Positions 54,601 to 64,000 of a DNA stretch of 64,000 nt are shown piece by piece (position 1 is the first letter of the stretch; every line of letters starts with the position of its first letter). The notes beneath the pieces are model-generated. The model made no database searches. It saw only the letters and a list, made by a program, of their open reading frames with translations, and was not told the DNA's origin. The translations under genes were made by a program, and so were the position numbers. The stretch comes from Plazaster borealis (Eukaryota > Echinodermata > Asteroidea > Forcipulatida > Labidiasteridae), in assembly GCA_021014325.1 (NCBI GenBank), contig CM037473.1, positions 6,265,501 to 6,329,500 of the forward strand. The letters are read 5' to 3'.

Positions 54601-57600
54601 ATTATTCAGTGACATGTTCAGTCTCAATAGACCTTATGCACATGACGTCATTTGAGTAGGGCGCCCTCGGCTAGGGTTCGAAAGAAGGTTGCTCATTGGC
54701 CCATCATGTGCGTCCCTCGTACATAGATTTGGGTTTTGTGATTGTTGCTTCATCGTTTTACTTCTAAGATGGCGATGTGGCAATGTCAATGCATATGGGT
54801 CTACACTTTGGTTACATGAATAACTGCTGGACAAATTCAATCCCTGCCTAACAAAAGTAGATATTTATAGATCAAATGTCATCGTTTTGATGATTTTTAA
54901 ATTTGAAAATTTAGTCAAAGATGCAAGCCTGGAATTTCATTTCTGTAATAACAATGGCAATAATATATTATTTAAAAAAAAAAGTATGCGTAAATGTCAT
55001 CCTGTTTGTCTTAATTTCCAGAGAACACTGTCTGAAGAGAATTCATGAGAATCCAGACTTTCCTTGTAGATTGTTTGGCAGCTGGAGTACGGCCTTTGGG
55101 GACCAGGATCAAGCAGGTAAGCACCCCCTAGTCCCGACCCCCAAGTCCTTCATACTACATTCACTCATTTTCCCTCAGTTAAATGGATTCAGTACCACAC
55201 CACCAAACACCCCACTTTGGATGGGGTCAGGCAGACCTTAAGTTGGGAAGGTCTTGCATTCTGCTCTACCAGCCAGGCTCCTAGTGGATGATACCCATGC
55301 CTACATCCTTACGGACTGTGAAGGGGGTAATCCTGTTTCAGCCCCATGAGTACATGCCCCTGGTGGCAGTTGATTCGGGTCGATAGCCCAAATCAGTTAA
55401 GTGTAGCCCTCACCTTGAAGTGGCCGTCCGGCCTTGTGATGTTAGGCGATCTCTCATAATTTGTTTTCTTTTAAATACCTCGAGTTGGGAAGTTAAACCT
55501 TTTAATGGATACAATTTTGCATTCTGCCCTTACCAGTCCTGTATCCTATCTTTAATGTATTCTGTCTATCACCACAGTTGAACTGTGTTTGTCAGTAAAT
55601 AAGCACTCTTAGGCTGTAGCCTATCCGAATTGGCGGCTACAGCTACGGCTACGGCTGTTGCTAAGCATGTTGCCAAGGACGTTTTATACTTGCGGTAATC
55701 TAGCCGTAGCTGTAGCTGTAGCCACCAACTCAGACATGGCCTTATTTTCACCCTCAACATTATTTGTTTATCTTGTTTGTTTTGTTGTTGTAGTTCACAT
55801 CTGGTTCTACGATACTGGGTACCATGGTGTGAAGACAATGTCAGAAAAACTATGGGAGGACAAGGTAAGGTCATCCCAAATTTAACTTCCCCTTATAATC
55901 TTCAAGACTTTACGACTTAGCAACAACCCTGGTTCTTCTCATAACCAGCCCTTCTTCCCAATACAGTGTTATTTTCACATGGTTGTTACCCTGCAACCTT
56001 CTCAGTTCTTACTTCCTACACCATACTAAGCTTTACATTTTTTAAAGGATTTGAAGCATTGCATGGTGGGTATCAATGTATATGCCTATTTGGCTTGCGG
56101 TAACACCACGTGTATTTGCTGTGTAGTTTTTTGTTCTTTGAGAACTGGTCTTGCTATATTGTACTGCCACGGAGTAGAATTCAGAATTTGGGAGACTATT
56201 CTACTGCTGCAGAGTAGATTTTTGGAATTCGGGAGACTACAAAGTACTATAAAAGAACTGTCCTGCTTCTTAACTACTACCTGGGCGGAAGGTAGGAAAT
56301 CGGGCGGGACTACTACTTTCGCTTAGTGGATCGAGGGGACTTCTCGTTATTAACTTCACTGCCGCTGAGTGATTTCCTAATTGGTCTCAATGCTTCGACT
56401 AGCTTGCTCTAGTCATCGTTAGGAGAAATTTCTTGCTTAGCATCAAATCTGTTTTAATGTTTCTGCTTTGTTTGCATGCAACAAATTTTGGGGTTCAGAA
56501 AATCTATATATATGTACAGATTTAAAATAAAATAAAATAATACAATTTCTGTGAAACAAGTAAACACTGAAATGACTCATAATGTATTATCCACCGGATG
56601 GGACCGTTGGACCCCTGGTATTCTGTTAAACTTTCCTTTTTTTTTCTTTTTTTTAAGGGTTCAATATCATGCACACTTTACCTAGCAGTGTCAAGGGCTG
56701 AATAAATTGGTCCAATTTTCAAATTGTTTATTGCATGGTCGATAAGATTATAACATATTTGTATCGGTTGCAACACATCACATAACCTTAAAACTATAAA
56801 ATGACCTTTTATGAAAGTACAAATTATGACCAAAGTAAAACTGTTTCTAGAATTTAAATTTTAAAACCAAAAGTATAATTCACAGCCTAAATGCATAGCA
56901 TTACATGTGTTAAATACAAAAAACAGCAATAATCTCACTACCTGTACACATTCAAAAATTACCTAATCCTGCAACAACATATATTCTAGGAAAAAGTCAA
57001 ATATTGTGAAATAATTTTGTATTTGCTTTGTTTTGTTTTTGTTTTTATTTTAATTTTTCCTTCCTCCCTCTAAGGAATATAACGAGTATAAGAAACTCCG
57101 AGGTGAGATGTTGATGGATAGAAGTAACTCCCTCCTTCTCCCGTTCAGCTTCTGGGGAGAGCCACAACCGACAGATAAGGGAAATCTCTATGAACTAAGG
57201 AGCTACCATCTTAGGGTAAGGATGATATGACATCATCAGTTCTTAGCAGGGGTAGAAGATAAAAGCAGGATCATCTTCAATGAACGTTTACTCAATCTTA
57301 ACTATTACAATGACATATAGTGGTATTATCCGGGCCCCATTTCATAGAGTTGCTTAAAGGCACTGAACACGTTTGGTAATTGTCAAAGACCAGTATTCTC
57401 ACTTGGTGTACTAACATGCATAAAATAACAAACCTGTGAAAACTTGGGCTCAATTGGTCATCGAAGTTGCAAGAAAATGATGAAAGAAAAAATGCCCTTG
57501 TTGCACAAATTTGTGTGCTTTCATATGCCTGAAAAAGGCTTCAGGCCTGAAGTCTTTTTCAGATTCAAATATTTTAGTGAAAAATTACCTCTTTTTCAAA

Positions 57601-60600
57601 AACTACGTGACTTCAGAGGGAGTCGTTTCTCACAATGTTTTATACTATCAACAGCTCTCAGTTGCTCATTACCAAGTTAGTTTTTATGCGATTTGGAGTA
57701 ATTACCAAACGTGTCCAGTGCCTTTAAGCACAAAAAGTAGCTAAGAACAACAACATTATGGTTACCAACTAAGGTTACAAGCCAAACTACCATATCACAT
57801 ATATTCCATTTGTGACTGGTATCCTGCTCATTTCTTCTAAGCAGAAAATTTGTAAGCAATATTTTCTGCTTAAGCAGCTCTATGAAAGTGGGCCCTGGTG
57901 ACAACATCAACAGGCCTGATACTTCACAGAGGCATCAAAAGCCTCCATTGCTGATGTTTTCATTGCTATAAAAATTTAAAAATAAGAAGATTCATGTAAA
58001 CAGTTGTGTCTTGTTGCCCTGAAACTGAAAACAACAAATCGTCGGCTCGGTGCTATAAGGTCATTAATTGCAATTTTATATCCGTAATGATCAAAAGGTC
58101 ATTAAATGAAAAATGCAAATAAATTTGAAAACAATTTATCCAAATTAACAAATAAACATTTTACTTAGGAAATGAATGTTTCTTTTTGCCAAACAAACAC
58201 TTTGAAAACCACTCTTGATCAATAAACTTCATTTACCAGGAGCTCCAAAATATGATGCAAATGGATATTTATGAAATCCATACAAACTGCACTAATGACC
58301 TTATAGTCCTGAGCTGACAAAATTATAGTGTTAAACCAGTTTGTGTTTTCTTGTTTTTGTTGCAGCCTGGCACGTTGATAGAGTGGGCCAACAACTGGTA
58401 AGTGTTGAGCTCAGAAACAAAATTCTTCTATTGACCTAATTCACCTGACATCATCATCACAACAATCTTTAGTTGTGCCAATGTGCAGGTCATTGTCCCT
58501 GTGTGTTATTATACATAGTAGTGCACAGGGTTCTCCCCAGGTTTTTTCAAAACTGTGGGGCATTCTGGACCCAAGTTGCTTGATGTTTGGCCGAAGCACG
58601 CTGAATTGAAACAAGGTCTTCGGAATGTTTTCTACTTGGTGTTTATCTTGGTTTTAAAAGCCCTACTGTGCAATCTGGAGCATTCTATAAGGTTTTTTCT
58701 TGATTTTTGTTTGTGGAAAAAAGAAAGAAAGAAATAAATTATTATAATAATAGTTTTTATGGGGGTATCGGCCGAAATTTATCATAGTTTTGACGTGCAT
58801 TTTGACTCCTAAAGTGGCGAGCACAGTAGACTTTAGCCACATGTGACATTGGTGCAAGGGCTCAATAGAAGAAAGTTTACTAAATACATTTCAAACTTAA
58901 ATAACTTTTGTTTTACAAACAAATCAGATAAAAATGTACACCAGTGATCCATGTGTATTGCATTGCCTAACTCCGTGTGTCCGTCTTGTGTTTTTGCGCA
59001 AACTGATAGTGTGCGCGTGCCCTTTATATATTGGTCTGTGACAAAGTCTCTCTCCCGTGACTTTTTAGTTGGTTGCTCAGTTTTAAAAGTTACAATGTTT
59101 TTGTCTCACAGGAAAAATGGCATCAAATATCGGCGAGAGAACAATGAAGCAGTAGCTGGTCTCTTTACACAAGTTGGAGATCTCTACTTGGTACACCACA
59201 TATGGGGTAATGCTATGAATACTAATTAACAAGTAATAAACCACGGAATATTAATTAACATATAATATTAATTAACAAGTAATTAAACACTACATTTTTC
59301 TTAGCATGTTTTGCCTTTTTGTGTCCTTTGTTCGTTGGGCTTGAACGACGGTTGAATTATTTCTCAACTAAAATCTTCCTTTTGCTTGATACTGATAAGC
59401 TACTGAGTTTTAAAAGAGTCAGTTAACTGCAAATTTGACAACTTTTGTTTGAAGGCTGTTTCTCAATATCAAATACAGCGCAACCATCATTAAAATAATT
59501 TTTTTCTTCATTTACCATCTATTAATGGGAGACATTTTGTTGTGATTTCTATCATTAGCCTATCATGATCTGCAGACCAGGAAGGAAATCCGTGAGAAGG
59601 CATGGCAGAATCCAGGCTGGGACCGCTGTGTAGCCTACACAGGCAAGTATTTGAACAAGTAACTGATTAGCGAGTTGGGTTGGGCTGCTTGCCTCCCTAA
59701 AACATTGTCTTGGGTTCATTTATCAACTAAGACCCATAAACATTGTCCCAGGTTCATTTATCAACAAGACCTGTAGATGGTTGGGCCGCTTGCCTCCCTA
59801 AAGCATTGTCTTGGGTTCATTTATCAACAAGACCCATAGATCATTGAGCTGCCTGCCTCCTAAAAACATTGTCCCAGGTTCATTTATCAAACGAGACCCA
59901 TAGATTGTTTGGCTGCCTGCCTCCCTAAAACATTGTCCCGGGTTCATTTATCAACTAAGACCCAAAGATAGTTGGGCTGCTTGCCTCCCATAAACATTGT
60001 CCTGGGTTTATTTATCAACAAGACCAAAAAAAAAATGGCTGTATTTTTATGATGCGGACAATAACTTCTAAATTAAAAAAAATAATAATAATAAAAGATC
60101 GTTCGGCTGCTTGCCTCCGTAAAACATTGTCACAGGTTTATTTATTAACAAGACCCATTGATGTTTGTTCTTGGTTCATTGACCAGTAAAACCCATAGAT
60201 GGCTTGGCTCTGTGATGTATTGCCCCCTGTTCATGACCAAACATCCATATGGTTGGGCCACGTGCCTCTCTGTCACTCTCTAACACTTAAACATTAATCC
60301 TGTGGCTAATTTCACAAAGAGTTAAGATTGATCTTAAAGGATGTGTACAACATTGCACGGTATAAAGATAGTCATGGTGGAAAACTTCTCGTGAAACAGT
60401 TTTGCTTGAAATGCTCTAGTTTTTAGGAAATGAGTAAAACAATTAGTCTTTATCATTGGTGATAAAATCCAATGTTTAAAAACAGTGAAAATATACAATG
60501 GGGTTTTTCACTGTTTTCTCATGACTCAGAAGATCAATTTAGCTTAAACTTTCACAGGTTTGTTATTTCATGTGTATATTGGGTCACATCAATTGTGGAT

Positions 60601-61020
60601 ACTGGTCTTTGACAATTACCAATGCTGTACATTTTCTTTAAGATGTGTATTAATCTTAATTGCTAAGCAAAGTGTGATGTCACAATACAAATCACTATGG
60701 CAATTCTGACAACTCATCTTAAGATGAATCTTAGTGCTTTGTGAAATAGAGCCCAGGTTCATTTACCGACAATGTCCGTAGATTGTGGGGCTTTTTAGTA
60801 CTTGCCAACCATTCAAGATGTCACTATTCAGTATAGGTTTGTGTCTTTGAAGTTTTACCTTTTTGTTCTCTTGGCAATTTTTCCCAGATTTATTTTGTAC
60901 AGGGGAAATAAATTCACCATGAGAATAATGAAGAAATGTTCTTATTTTCTTACAGTTCCTCTGATCCGTAAGATGGAATCTAGAGTAATGATCCCCTTGC
61001 CGTGCTCACCACTGCAGTGA
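51668..61020 (+). CDS. NIPSNAP: NIPSNAP1/2-type mitochondrial protein (ten exons)
   Basis: Exons: 51668-51756, 53372-53499, 53983-54028, 55022-55116, 55794-55864, 57075-57215, 58366-58397, 59112-59206, 59559-59642, 60956-61020. They sum to 846 nt (281 residues plus TGA), close to the usual 284-286. Residues 1-33 contain several Arg/Lys and no Asp/Glu, as expected of a mitochondrial presequence. Two NIPSNAP (ferredoxin-like dimer) repeats follow. The first runs about residues 67-165 (VYEMQIHNIKP, then [18 protein letters not shown]), the second about 180-281 ([18 protein letters not shown], then [16 protein letters not shown], ending SPLQ). NIPSNAP1/2 are matrix proteins that can be displayed on damaged mitochondria as mitophagy signals; whether this one does so is not visible here. 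Introns are GT-AG except the last, which begins GC (59643-59644). The only AATAAA I noticed downstream are near 62763 and 62977, so the 3' end is unresolved. Confidence 0.95.
52000..52215. mobile_element. Decayed MITE family E member
   Basis: GGGCCCAGTTTCATTGAGGT, AGTAGCTAAGCACAACAAAG and TTATGCTTACCAG match the left half of family E. The right half decays after CTGGCATCCCATATTCTGTT. In NIPSNAP intron 1, near the promoter. Confidence 0.65.
52216..53371. other. Rest of NIPSNAP intron 1; nothing recognised
   Basis: No repeat or exon recognised. Confidence 0.4.
53648..53790. repeat. Interspersed repeat M, copy 2
   Basis: GGAATTTCATCTTTGAGAGG, CCATTTTCATTTTGCC and GGCCATGACCAGGGCAATGG match 50405-50535. 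In NIPSNAP intron 2. Confidence 0.7.
54061..54275. repeat. Interspersed repeat N, inverted copy
   Basis: GCATAGGTCAGCCCTTGTAG, AAAATGTTCCTACTTTTTTC and CCAAATATCATGCC are the reverse complement of the blocks at 25670-25750. Confidence 0.65.
54635..54805. repeat. Repeat family L, copy with TGACGTCA
   Basis: CTTATGCACATGACGTCATT, GGGCGCCCTCG, GAAGGTTGCTCATTGGCCCA and TCTAAGATGGCGATG parallel 26720-27000. Confidence 0.75.
55610..55742. mobile_element. Foldback MITE family I, copy 2
   Basis: ATCCGAATTGGCGGCTACAG pairs with GCTGTAGCCACCAACTCAGA, with GCTACGGCTACGGC repeats inside. NIPSNAP intron 4, about 50 bp upstream of exon 5. Confidence 0.8.
55865..57074. other. NIPSNAP intron 5; nothing recognised
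   Basis: AT-rich, with TTTGTTTTGTTTTTGTTTTT just before the exon 6 acceptor acting as the pyrimidine tract. 56170-56235 has two GGGAGACTA-type blocks in direct repeat. Confidence 0.45.
57332..57895. mobile_element. Foldback MITE family E, copy 3, split by a family A copy
   Basis: GGGCCCCATTTCATAGAGTT at the left and CAGCTCTATGAAAGTGGGCC at the right. The insert 57354-57727 interrupts GAGTTGC-TTAA-GCACAAAAAG. Removing it restores the order seen at 41320-41350 (GAGCTGTTTAAGCACATAAG). Confidence 0.9.
57354..57727 (+). mobile_element. MITE family A, copy 8 (nested in family E)
   Basis: TTAAAGGCACTGAACACGTT to GTGTCCAGTGCCTTTAA, TTAA on both sides. Has the CTTCAGGCCTGAAG palindrome as in copy 3. 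Confidence 0.93.
57896..58365. other. Rest of NIPSNAP intron 6; nothing recognised
   Basis: No repeat recognised. GTCATTA units recur at 58050-58100 and near 58300. Confidence 0.4.
58398..59111. other. NIPSNAP intron 7; nothing recognised
   Basis: A single GGGGCATTCTGGACCC block and AT-rich DNA. No element defined. Confidence 0.4.
59676..60265. repeat. Minisatellite, 63-64 bp unit, in the last NIPSNAP intron
   Basis: GGCTGCTTGCCTCCCTAAAA, CATTGTCYYRGGTTCATTTA and TCAACAAGACCCATAGATNG recur. The CATTGTC anchor is at 59703, 59741, 59804, 59867, 59931 and 59995, then 60125 after an interrupting A-rich block. Later units are degenerate. Follows the GC splice donor by about 30 bp. Confidence 0.92.
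60303..60753. mobile_element. Foldback element (family D-like), split by a family B copy
   Basis: TGGCTAATTTCACAAAGAGT at the left pairs with CTTTGTGAAATAGAGCCC at the right. AAGATTGATC-TTAA-GATGTGTATTAATC is interrupted exactly at TTAA by 60334-60641. Confidence 0.8.
60334..60641. mobile_element. MITE family B, copy 4 (nested)
   Basis: TTAAAGGATGTGTACAACAT to AATGCTGTACATTTTCTTTAA with TTAA both sides. Interior GTTTTGCTTGAAATGCTCTA and TTTTTCACTGTTTTCTCATG match family B. Confidence 0.87.
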
Positions 61021-61405
61021 GTAAAATCAACATCTCCTTCAAGTCGAGCGTGAAGACGATACCGCGTTATGAAAAAGGGATCTTGTCAGTAGAGTTATGA
61101 CTTATATTGAAGTGAGAAATTATTTAGAAATAACGTTTCAAGAAAATGGCTCCAAATTTATCTGAAAATCAGATATTTACTGAGTTGTTGGATTATGGTG
61201 CAAGTTTTACTTTTTAAGTTTAATGCAACTGTTCTGTTGTTTTTGAGTCTCCAGTTTCTTAGATGGAGTGTGACTTACTTATGGAGTTTGAGACATTTGG
61301 GAAACATTACAAATGTTTTTTTTGTCCACAGTCAAACTGGATTTAATTGTTGATTGCTTACTATAGAATGAGGCATTGTAGTTCACCTTCGGTGACACCA
61401 CTGGA
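61021..61405. other. NIPSNAP 3' UTR and flank
   Basis: No AATAAA was found here, so the polyadenylation site is not fixed. Nothing else recognised. Confidence 0.45.
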
Positions 61406-61799
61406 AATTATAATAACAATAATAATAGTGGCTTCTTATATAGCGCTCATATCCGTCACTCAGTGACCCTCAAGGCGCTTCGACTGTTCCCGCTAGGTAT
61501 GTGGAGCTACGTTTCTGAAGTATGAGACCTAATCCTTTACAAAGCACCATGTTATCAAACCAGGAACACCGGGGTGAACCCCCCTTCTCTTTTTGATAAG
61601 TGCACTGGGTTCTTTTACGTGCATTACACAACACACGGGACCTACGGCTTAACGTCCCATCCAAAGGAGGCAGCAATAATGGTTAAGTTTCTTGTTTAAG
61701 GACACAAGTGTCACAACCGGGACTCGAACCCACACTCTGCCGATCAGAAACACCAGAGCTTGGGTCTGGTGCTCTTATCCGCTCGGCCACGACACTCCA
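61406..61799 (-). mobile_element. Full-length tRNA-derived SINE with LINE-type tail
   Basis: Minus strand: head GTCGTGGCCGAGCGGATAAG (A box) and GGGTTCGAGTCCCGG (B box), a body with GGGACGTTAAGCCGTAGGTC, then tail GCGCCTTGAGGGTCACTGAG, GTGACGGAT and GCGCTATATAAGAAGCCACT, ending in ATT repeats. About 394 bp. The tail is nearly the same as that of the LINE fragment at 13390-13482. The head is that of a class II tRNA, but the element is not a tRNA gene. Confidence 0.93.
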
Positions 61800-62001
61800 C
61801 ATGCTTTTACACCATCATACTGTTTCCAACAGTACATTTTTATAATGAGTGTGTAATCTTTTTTGATTTGGTAAACACAATCCCTTTCAAATATTCAAAA
61901 CCATCAGATAAGAGCCTTTAGACTCAATGAAACAAATTCCAACTCATCAAGCCATATGGAAGCCATCTTTGGAAGACATGATTGATTTCAGTCAGGAAAC
62001 G

Positions 62002-62354
62002 CTATAATAATAATAATATTGACTCTTATATAGCGCAATTCCAAAGAGTGATCATTGCGCTTTGAACATTATTACCACTGGGTCATAATATCCTTCCTTT
62101 AACCATCTCAGCTCCATGGGGAGTATACAGCCTGTGCTGCCAAGTAATGTAGCGCACTAACTCAAATCGATCACAAGAACTATCTCTGCCCTCACAGGTA
62201 CCCGTTTATACCCCTGAGTGAAGAGAAGCAATTATAGTTGGGTGTCTTGCTCAAGAACACAAGTGTCATGACCGGGATTTGAACCCACACCCTGATGACT
62301 CATCAACCAGAACTTGAGTCCGATGCACTAAACGGCTCGGCCATGACACGCCCC
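62002..62354 (-). mobile_element. tRNA-derived SINE, second subfamily
   Basis: Minus strand: head GTGTCATGGCCGAGCCGTTT and GGGTTCAAATCCCGGTC, ACACTTGTGTTCTTGAGCAA, a different body (GGTATAAACGGGTACC), and tail GCGCTATATAAGAGTCAATA with ATT repeats. Shares head and last 20 bases with the neighbouring SINE, but not the middle. Confidence 0.9.
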
Positions 62355-63761
62355 TGGCTAAGAGATTTGCTTACAATTCTTGTGGGAATTCCTAGAGGAG
62401 CAGTCATTGATGGAATTTCTTTTCTTTTTTTCCCTTTTTTTTGGGGGGGTCAAAGAATCAACCCAGTGTAGTTTGACATTTTCCATGCTATTTAGCTAGG
62501 TCTCAATAGGGAACATGGAATTTTCAAGATTATTTTCAAGAGTATTGGAGTACACAAAATTTGTTTACAAACAGACTGTTTAAAACAGTCCAATGGCATC
62601 ATCAAGGGTTTTAAAGGGTGTGTACAACACCGATAAGATTGAACAAAAAAAATAATCACATATTTGTACATATGTAGATTTGGTTTTATTAGTTAACGGA
62701 TTGAACGATTTGTTTAGATCAGCATCTCTTTTTGAATTATGTGAGCTTGGTGTTATAGCGAAAATAAATAAAGTCAATTCCTTTAATGGAGAAAGGAAAA
62801 CAAGATTTCGGTGTTAAATCTTTCCTTCAGAAATGACTTTTTTTACACATTTCACAAACAGAGATTTTGCACTACATCTTCTCACAAAACTTAATTGATA
62901 TGAAGTCAATGCTAAGGATGCCCTTAAGTTTTCCTTTTTTTAATCAGAAGTTTTGTTCCAGATCTAATACCACTTCAATAAACGCTCGAGTTTGATTTTT
63001 AACTTTGATTTTTTTTTCATAAATATTGTGTGAGGAAAACAAACTAAAAAAGGTTTAGGTGCATTTTTTCCAGACACCCTCTAGGGCCTATGCCATAAAC
63101 CTGTTGATCTGTTGAAATGCACAAAAGAGAAGTAGTCCTGTTTGTAAAGTGTGAGGTGATTTCCACTGTAAGCCACGCCCACTTCACACAAACTGTCTCC
63201 AATGTTTACCAGAACCCCACAGGAAATGCATTGGGCAAGGGTTTCTTTGAGAATTACGGTAAGGTTTTGCAGAGTCTCAAGGTCTTGTCAGAATTATTAT
63301 CAGTTTCTGTCCTTAGAAATAATACCTTGGAAGGATGAAATGAGTGATTTATGGTACAATTACACACAAACGTATGCTATGGAGCCAGAGGTAGCCAAAA
63401 CCTTGCGCGTACAGTTGATGCGTGTGCGAGTGACGTATTGACCATGCAAAAAGGATTGTTCGTATGCTGTCCATCACAAACATTTCTGTAAGTGTGTCAT
63501 AGTTAAATTTGATGCCAATGATTTATGGAGTCACCCCGCAAGACATGACTTAATTAGGATAGCTCAGTTCTGTTAGAATTGCAATGACACACCTCTAAGC
63601 CATTTCAAACAATGTACAGTTTAAAACAATCAAACATTTTGAGTTCTGGTTTGATCTTCAACATAAAAACAAAATCACAATAAATTCATATTCTTTTATT
63701 TATTTCATCAGATGAAAATGATTACGCACTCTATTCACATCAATATACTATAGTTATAAGG
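62355..63761. other. Gene-free stretch with a MITE B fragment
   Basis: 62611-62650 (TTAAAGGGTGTGTACAACAC) is a family B left end. Nothing else recognised. Confidence 0.45.
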
Positions 63762-63900
63762 CCATATCCCAATTGGTGGCTACGGCTACGGCTAAGGCTG
63801 TTGCTAAGGGTGTTGCTAAGGATGTCCTATACTTCAACGCATGATGGCGCAGCGATCCAGCTGTAGACGTAGCCGTAGCCACTAATTCAGACACGGGCTC
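63762..63900. mobile_element. Foldback MITE family I, copy 3
   Basis: GGCCATATCCCAATTGGTGG and GGCTACGGCTACGGCTAAGG at the left, CGTAGCCGTAGCCACTAATT at the right. Same organisation as 55610-55742. Confidence 0.85.
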
Positions 63901-64000
63901 ATATTTCTCAGACTTTTTACAATTTCTGACAATCAAATCATGACTGTGTTATATTTGATGTCAAATAGTACATGTGTGTTAAAGAGGGGCTCCAAGGTCA

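Overview
The window looks like nuclear DNA of a marine invertebrate deuterostome, most likely an echinoderm and perhaps a sea star. It is AT-rich, with spliced genes, long introns and a dense load of short interspersed repeats. The deuterostome part rests on close matches to animal ciliary and mitochondrial protein families. The echinoderm/sea-star part is my inference from the style of the repeats (TTAA-flanked MITEs, tRNA-headed SINEs with a GCGCTATATAAG tail, many TAGGCCTA octamers). No species can be named from this sequence alone. Three protein-coding genes can be supported. (1) 4701-5756 (+) is an intronless 351-residue seven-helix membrane protein resembling the C-terminal domain of PRRT3/PRRT4. 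(2) 25013-51480 (-) is a nine-exon gene for a 311-residue coiled-coil axonemal protein of the CFAP73/CCDC42 family; its last intron is 13.9 kb. (3) 51668-61020 (+) is a ten-exon gene for a 281-residue mitochondrial NIPSNAP1/2-type protein. All splice phases of both split genes close. Genes 2 and 3 are head to head with only 187 bp between their start codons, so they very probably share a bidirectional promoter. The ciliary and mitochondrial products are not known to work together; the shared promoter is the only link visible. Layout: 1-4.6 kb is gene-poor with scattered repeats. 4.7-5.8 kb holds the PRRT-like gene. 5.9-10.2 kb holds a MITE, a hAT-like element with 8-bp target duplications inserted into a SINE head, and a very recent 1.43-kb tandem duplication. 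10.2-25 kb is intergenic and packed with MITEs, foldbacks and LINE fragments. 25-51.5 kb is the CFAP73-like gene, its introns full of nested MITEs. 51.5-61 kb is NIPSNAP, with a 63-64 bp minisatellite in its last intron. 61-64 kb holds two nearly complete tRNA-derived SINEs and another MITE. The most informative content is the repeat archaeology. Several elements sit inside one another with intact target sites, giving TTAA target duplications and a relative order of insertion. One SINE shares its 3' tail with a LINE fragment in the same window. A 754-bp element (41479-42232) carries its terminal motif repeated inside it. I found no operons, CRISPR arrays, rRNA genes or convincing functional tRNA genes.
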